Shown here: positions 61,112-64,000 of the stretch, piece after piece
Numbering within the stretch: the first letter of the stretch is position 1
Layout of the letters: every line of letters starts with the position of its first letter
Assembly (NCBI GenBank): GCA_029865945.1
Contig: JARXAH010000094.1
Coordinates: 28,609-92,608 of the forward strand
DNA: 64,000 bases
From: Bacteriovoracaceae bacterium
GTDB lineage: Bacteria; Bdellovibrionota; Bacteriovoracia; Bacteriovoracales; Bacteriovoracaceae
Direction: 5' to 3'
The notes under the pieces: generated by a model
What the model saw: the letters and a program-made list of their open reading frames with translations, nothing else
Told to the model about the DNA's origin: nothing
The model's database searches: none
Translations under genes and position numbers: made by a program

Positions 61112-62470
61112 ATGCCATTTGTAATCAAGTTTTTATCCGTTTTATCATTTTTCATTTTCTCACATTTATCTTTTTCCTTTGATCAAAGTGTAGATTTTGA
61201 AACGGCCATCAAGCGACAAGAAAATTATTCTTATGCCTATTTAAAGAAAAATATTTCGCCACCTGGCACCCAACCGGGATTTGTCGTCGCCTCCCCGTCT
61301 ACTCGTGATCCAGATTATTTTTTCCATTGGGTGAGAGATGCAGCACTAGTGATGGATGTTTTGCAGGCCTATGAAAAAAATCAAATCAAGCGAGATCAGT
61401 ATCTACAAAATTATGTTAAATTAGAATCTTCGCATCAAAAGAAAAATAAATTAACTGACCAAGGCGAACCTAAATTTTTGAAAAATGGGGAAGCCTTTTT
61501 TGGCCCATGGGGCCGCCCTCAAAATGATGGGCCTGCTCTGAGGGCGCTAACTAACATCCATTTTGCTAAAAGTTTGTACGACCGCAATCGTGCTGCAGCC
61601 GAGCAGCTGTACCGACCTGAATTACCCGCTAATTCACCGATCAAAATCGATCTTGAATATGTTTCCCATCAGTGGGCCAATCCGGATTTTGATCTCTGGG
61701 AAGAAGTAAAAGGAACCCACTTTTTTACACGCATAGTGCAATTAAAATCACTAAAAGAAGGGGCGATGATTGCTAAAAAATGGGGAGATCCTGAGGCCGC
61801 GAAGTGGTACGCTACGCAACAAAATAAAATCCTAGAGCAAATGATTCAATTTTGGAGCGAAGATCAAAAGCAAGTATTTTCCACAATTAAACAAGTGGGA
61901 GGTCGCACTGAAAAAGTTTCTCACTTGGATGCTTCCATTATTTTGGCCTCTTTTTTTAGAGAACCAAAGGAAAGTTGGTCATTTAACGATGAAAGAATCA
62001 TGCTTACATTTTTTAAATTGATTGATGTTTTTAAAAAACTTTACCCCATCAACAAAGATTCGCTTGTCGCCCAGAAATTAAATCCTACGTGGCCCGAACT
62101 TGGAGTTGCCATCGGCAGATATCCTGAAGATGTATATTTTGGAGGACAACCTTGGTATTTATTAACTAGTACTTTTGCAGAATTTTGCTACCGAAATGCC
62201 AATGCTTTAAACAAGACCTCTCAGAGAACAATAAATTTCAAAGATTCAAATTTGAAACTGATATCCCAAAAATATCTAAAAGATCTTAACGCACCTTCTT
62301 GGAAAAAGTTGGGTGACGAATTTTTAGCACGTTCCATCTTTCATGCTGGTGCGGCAGGTGAAATGGCCGAACAGTTTGATAAGGAATCGGGATCCCCTCT
62401 AAGTGCCGTCCATTTGAGCTGGAGCTACGCTGCTTACTTAAGTGCGATGAATTGGCGTAAGAAACTTTGA
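61112..62470 (+). CDS. Exported GH15 glucoamylase
   Basis: A glucan 1,4-alpha-glucosidase that releases glucose from the ends of starch or glycogen. The 452-residue protein has a signal peptide (FLSVLSFFIFSHLSFSF) and the (alpha/alpha)6 barrel motifs of family GH15: FHWVRDAALVMDVL, GRPQNDGPALRALT, the general acid Glu in FDLWEEVKGTHFFTR and the base Glu in GEMAEQFDKESG, followed by LSWSYAAYL. The ATG at 61112 begins the signal peptide; a start at 61031 would overlap the preceding gene and hide it. Export suggests use of external or prey-derived glycogen. Confidence 0.92.
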   Translation: MPFVIKFLSVLSFFIFSHLSFSFDQSVDFETAIKRQENYSYAYLKKNISPPGTQPGFVVASPSTRDPDYFFHWVRDAALVMDVLQAYEKNQIKRDQYLQNYVKLESSHQKKNKLTDQGEPKFLKNGEAFFGPWGRPQNDGPALRALTNIHFAKSLYDRNRAAAEQLYRPELPANSPIKIDLEYVSHQWANPDFDLWEEVKGTHFFTRIVQLKSLKEGAMIAKKWGDPEAAKWYATQQNKILEQMIQFWSEDQKQVFSTIKQVGGRTEKVSHLDASIILASFFREPKESWSFNDERIMLTFFKLIDVFKKLYPINKDSLVAQKLNPTWPELGVAIGRYPEDVYFGGQPWYLLTSTFAEFCYRNANALNKTSQRTINFKDSNLKLISQKYLKDLNAPSWKKLGDEFLARSIFHAGAAGEMAEQFDKESGSPLSAVHLSWSYAAYLSAMNWRKKL

Positions 62471-62604
62471 TAGGATTTTACGAAAAAATAAATATCAATC
62501 ATGATGGACAAAGATTTAAGAACTTCGAAGAGTTTGGATTTAAAGATAATTTCAGCAAAATTTGCCAGTTTTAGAAAAATTCAGAAATAGATTAGTATTT
62601 AATA

Positions 62605-63630
62605 ATGATGAATTTAAAAATTTTCCTAATTCTTATTTTAGCTCTCATTTCTCAAGAATCGCGGACTTGTCCCGATTTATTTTTGCCCTATAATGGGGCC
62701 GAAAATGAATACTTACAAGGTATTCTTGATAAGAATAGATTTTCAAATTATCAAGAGCTTTATCTTCATTACTACAACCAACTTAAGGAAGTAAATGGGG
62801 AAAAATTTTCATTTCAATCGGTAGTGATTGCCTTTTCTGAGATCTCTGACGAGACTATGAGTGAAATTTTTCGAGTCTTTAATTACTTTAAAGATGAACC
62901 AGAGGGTCCCAAAAATCTCCTAACACTCATGAGAAAGTACGACGGGTTCATTGGTCCTATTGATGATAAGAAAAGAATAGCTTTAGCGAATCGATGGAGA
63001 AATCATTTTGGAATTCACCTTGCTCTAACGGCATTTAAAAATAAAAAATATCTAGAAGTTAATTTTTCTAGATTTTTTGGGAGCCCTGAAGAGTTGACTA
63101 AAGAGAAATATTTACTATTTTTTAATCAATTTCAATCCCTTAATTTTGATGACAAAGTTAAATTCTTAAGTTTGCTAAGAGATGGAACTTTAGTAGATAG
63201 ATCACAAGAGGTGGGCGTTACTTTCTCAAGCAATGAGTATCCATTTAGAATGCAAGAGCTTTTATCAACTTTAATTTTTTCCTTTAACTGGTCAATCGAA
63301 AAGATTTTTGAACGTGCCGCTGACTTAGATAATTTTTGGGCAATGATTGAATCCTTCTCCGATCCACGATATGACCAACAAAAAAACCTACTTAAAATTC
63401 CTGTGACCAACAGAGATAAATTGAAATGGAAAATTTCAAGATTTACCAGCGCTAGTTACTTTACCTTTTATTCAAATAATCGGATGAATACAGAAAAAAT
63501 TCAAAATCTATTTGCTCGGTATTTTTCAGCTCCGTATGACAAGCTATATAATAAAATTTTATCTATGCTTGATGCATCGGTTTCAACCGGAATACCGCTG
63601 AATGTCGAAGAGATAGATAAAATTAATTAA
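62605..63630 (+). CDS. Exported protein of unknown function
   Basis: A 341-residue protein with a signal peptide (LKIFLILILALISQESRTC) and a helical, Phe/Asn/Leu-rich mature part without repeats. Only two Cys-poor regions and no catalytic motif are visible. It begins at ATGATG 134 bp after the glucoamylase gene. Composition and size resemble the split secreted protein at 52156-53624, but I could not align them convincingly. Family not recognised. Confidence 0.72.
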   Translation: MMNLKIFLILILALISQESRTCPDLFLPYNGAENEYLQGILDKNRFSNYQELYLHYYNQLKEVNGEKFSFQSVVIAFSEISDETMSEIFRVFNYFKDEPEGPKNLLTLMRKYDGFIGPIDDKKRIALANRWRNHFGIHLALTAFKNKKYLEVNFSRFFGSPEELTKEKYLLFFNQFQSLNFDDKVKFLSLLRDGTLVDRSQEVGVTFSSNEYPFRMQELLSTLIFSFNWSIEKIFERAADLDNFWAMIESFSDPRYDQQKNLLKIPVTNRDKLKWKISRFTSASYFTFYSNNRMNTEKIQNLFARYFSAPYDKLYNKILSMLDASVSTGIPLNVEEIDKIN

Positions 63631-64000
63631 ACCTCCAACTCAGAGGATCTTTTTTCCTTTTTTTGCGCTCATTATGTTCTAGTAAAATTGATGATAAACT
63701 AATCAAAGCGATCAGAACAAAACCAATTTATTTTCCTTGGGTAGTATATGAAATCAATTAGTATTTTTTTCCATTTCTCATTAATCTTAATTCTACACAA
63801 CACTGCTCACGCAAGCATTTTCAGTTTTTGTAGCTTTTTTACTGTAAAAACAAACTATATATAGATCGTAACGAAAATAATTTCAGTTATCTAGCATTTT
63901 ATGTTGGCCTTTTGTGATTTTTATTTAACAATAGTTAAATGGAAAATAAAAAACAAACCCCTCACGAACAAAAACTAAAAATAGTAAAATCTTACTTGAA
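63631..64000 (+). other. Terminal interval with two doubtful short frames
   Basis: The last 370 bp hold no confident gene. A 38-codon frame at 63748-63864 looks like a signal peptide (SLILILHNTAHA) followed by a rapid stop, perhaps a truncated secreted protein. A frame from the ATG at 63939 (MENKKQTPHEQK) is still open at the window edge and may be the start of the next gene; it has no ribosome site. Confidence 0.4.

Overview
The window is AT-rich, densely packed bacterial chromosome from a motile Gram-negative cell. It has a flagellar export and switch gene run, Pal and CpoB-type envelope proteins, MurJ, and many lipoproteins and secreted proteins. The FlhF/FlhG pair, the flagellar gene order, the SpoIID-like protein in a non-sporulating context and the many secreted proteins without recognisable families fit the Bdellovibrionota (Bdellovibrio/Bacteriovorax-like predators). 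That placement is inference from gene content, not from a marker phylogeny. I saw no insertion sequence, prophage, CRISPR array or rRNA operon.

Layout. 1-4 kb: the 5' part of a fused 2-oxoacid dehydrogenase E1 gene diverges from a class-III aminotransferase followed by an AstA-like arginine N-succinyltransferase; an AstE-like deacylase lies near 60 kb. 4-6 kb: an orphan exported protein. 6-20 kb, minus strand: fliL-fliM-fliN-fliO-fliP-fliQ-fliR-flhB-flhA-flhF-flhG-fliA and then a two-TM coiled-coil sensor-like protein, mostly overlapping or abutting. FlhF has kept its fold landmarks but lost its GTP-binding motifs, and FlhG lacks the N-terminal helix that normally activates FlhF. 20-25 kb: a LysR regulator diverges from a small secreted-protein and PLP-enzyme operon across a palindrome; HU, a DsbA-like lipoprotein and a membrane protein follow. 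25-31 kb: a UDG-fold protein without recognisable catalytic motifs, a SpoIID-like protein overlapping a cell-wall amidase, a lipoprotein, and a UvrC that ends before the usual HhH domain. 31-36 kb: a Cys-rich and Asn/Gly-rich secreted protein with a nine-G coding tract, a DUF507-like protein, MurJ and a SerA-like dehydrogenase. 37 kb: tRNA-Lys(UUU) and tRNA-Glu(UUC).

38-48 kb, minus strand: an MFS transporter, DUF4105 and DUF3015 proteins, and a tightly coupled operon made of a large exported metallopeptidase/beta-rich protein, a histidine kinase, an OmpR-type regulator and two small exported proteins. 48-52 kb, plus strand: pal, a DUF4398 lipoprotein, a cpoB-like gene, tsaD (apparently starting with AUU), rsmA and smpB. 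52-64 kb: a secreted-protein gene split by an exact 11-bp tandem duplication, Dps, an antiporter-like protein, an oligopeptide-binding lipoprotein, a glutamine-amidotransferase-like protein, DeoC, a lipoprotein, the AstE-like deacylase, an exported GH15 glucoamylase and orphan secreted proteins.

The best candidates for something new are the FlhF/FlhG pair with its GTPase machinery lost, the G9-tract secreted protein, the sensor-kinase operon headed by an exported metallopeptidase, the AUU start of tsaD and the 11-bp duplication. All functional calls rest on motif recognition by eye; no database search was run.
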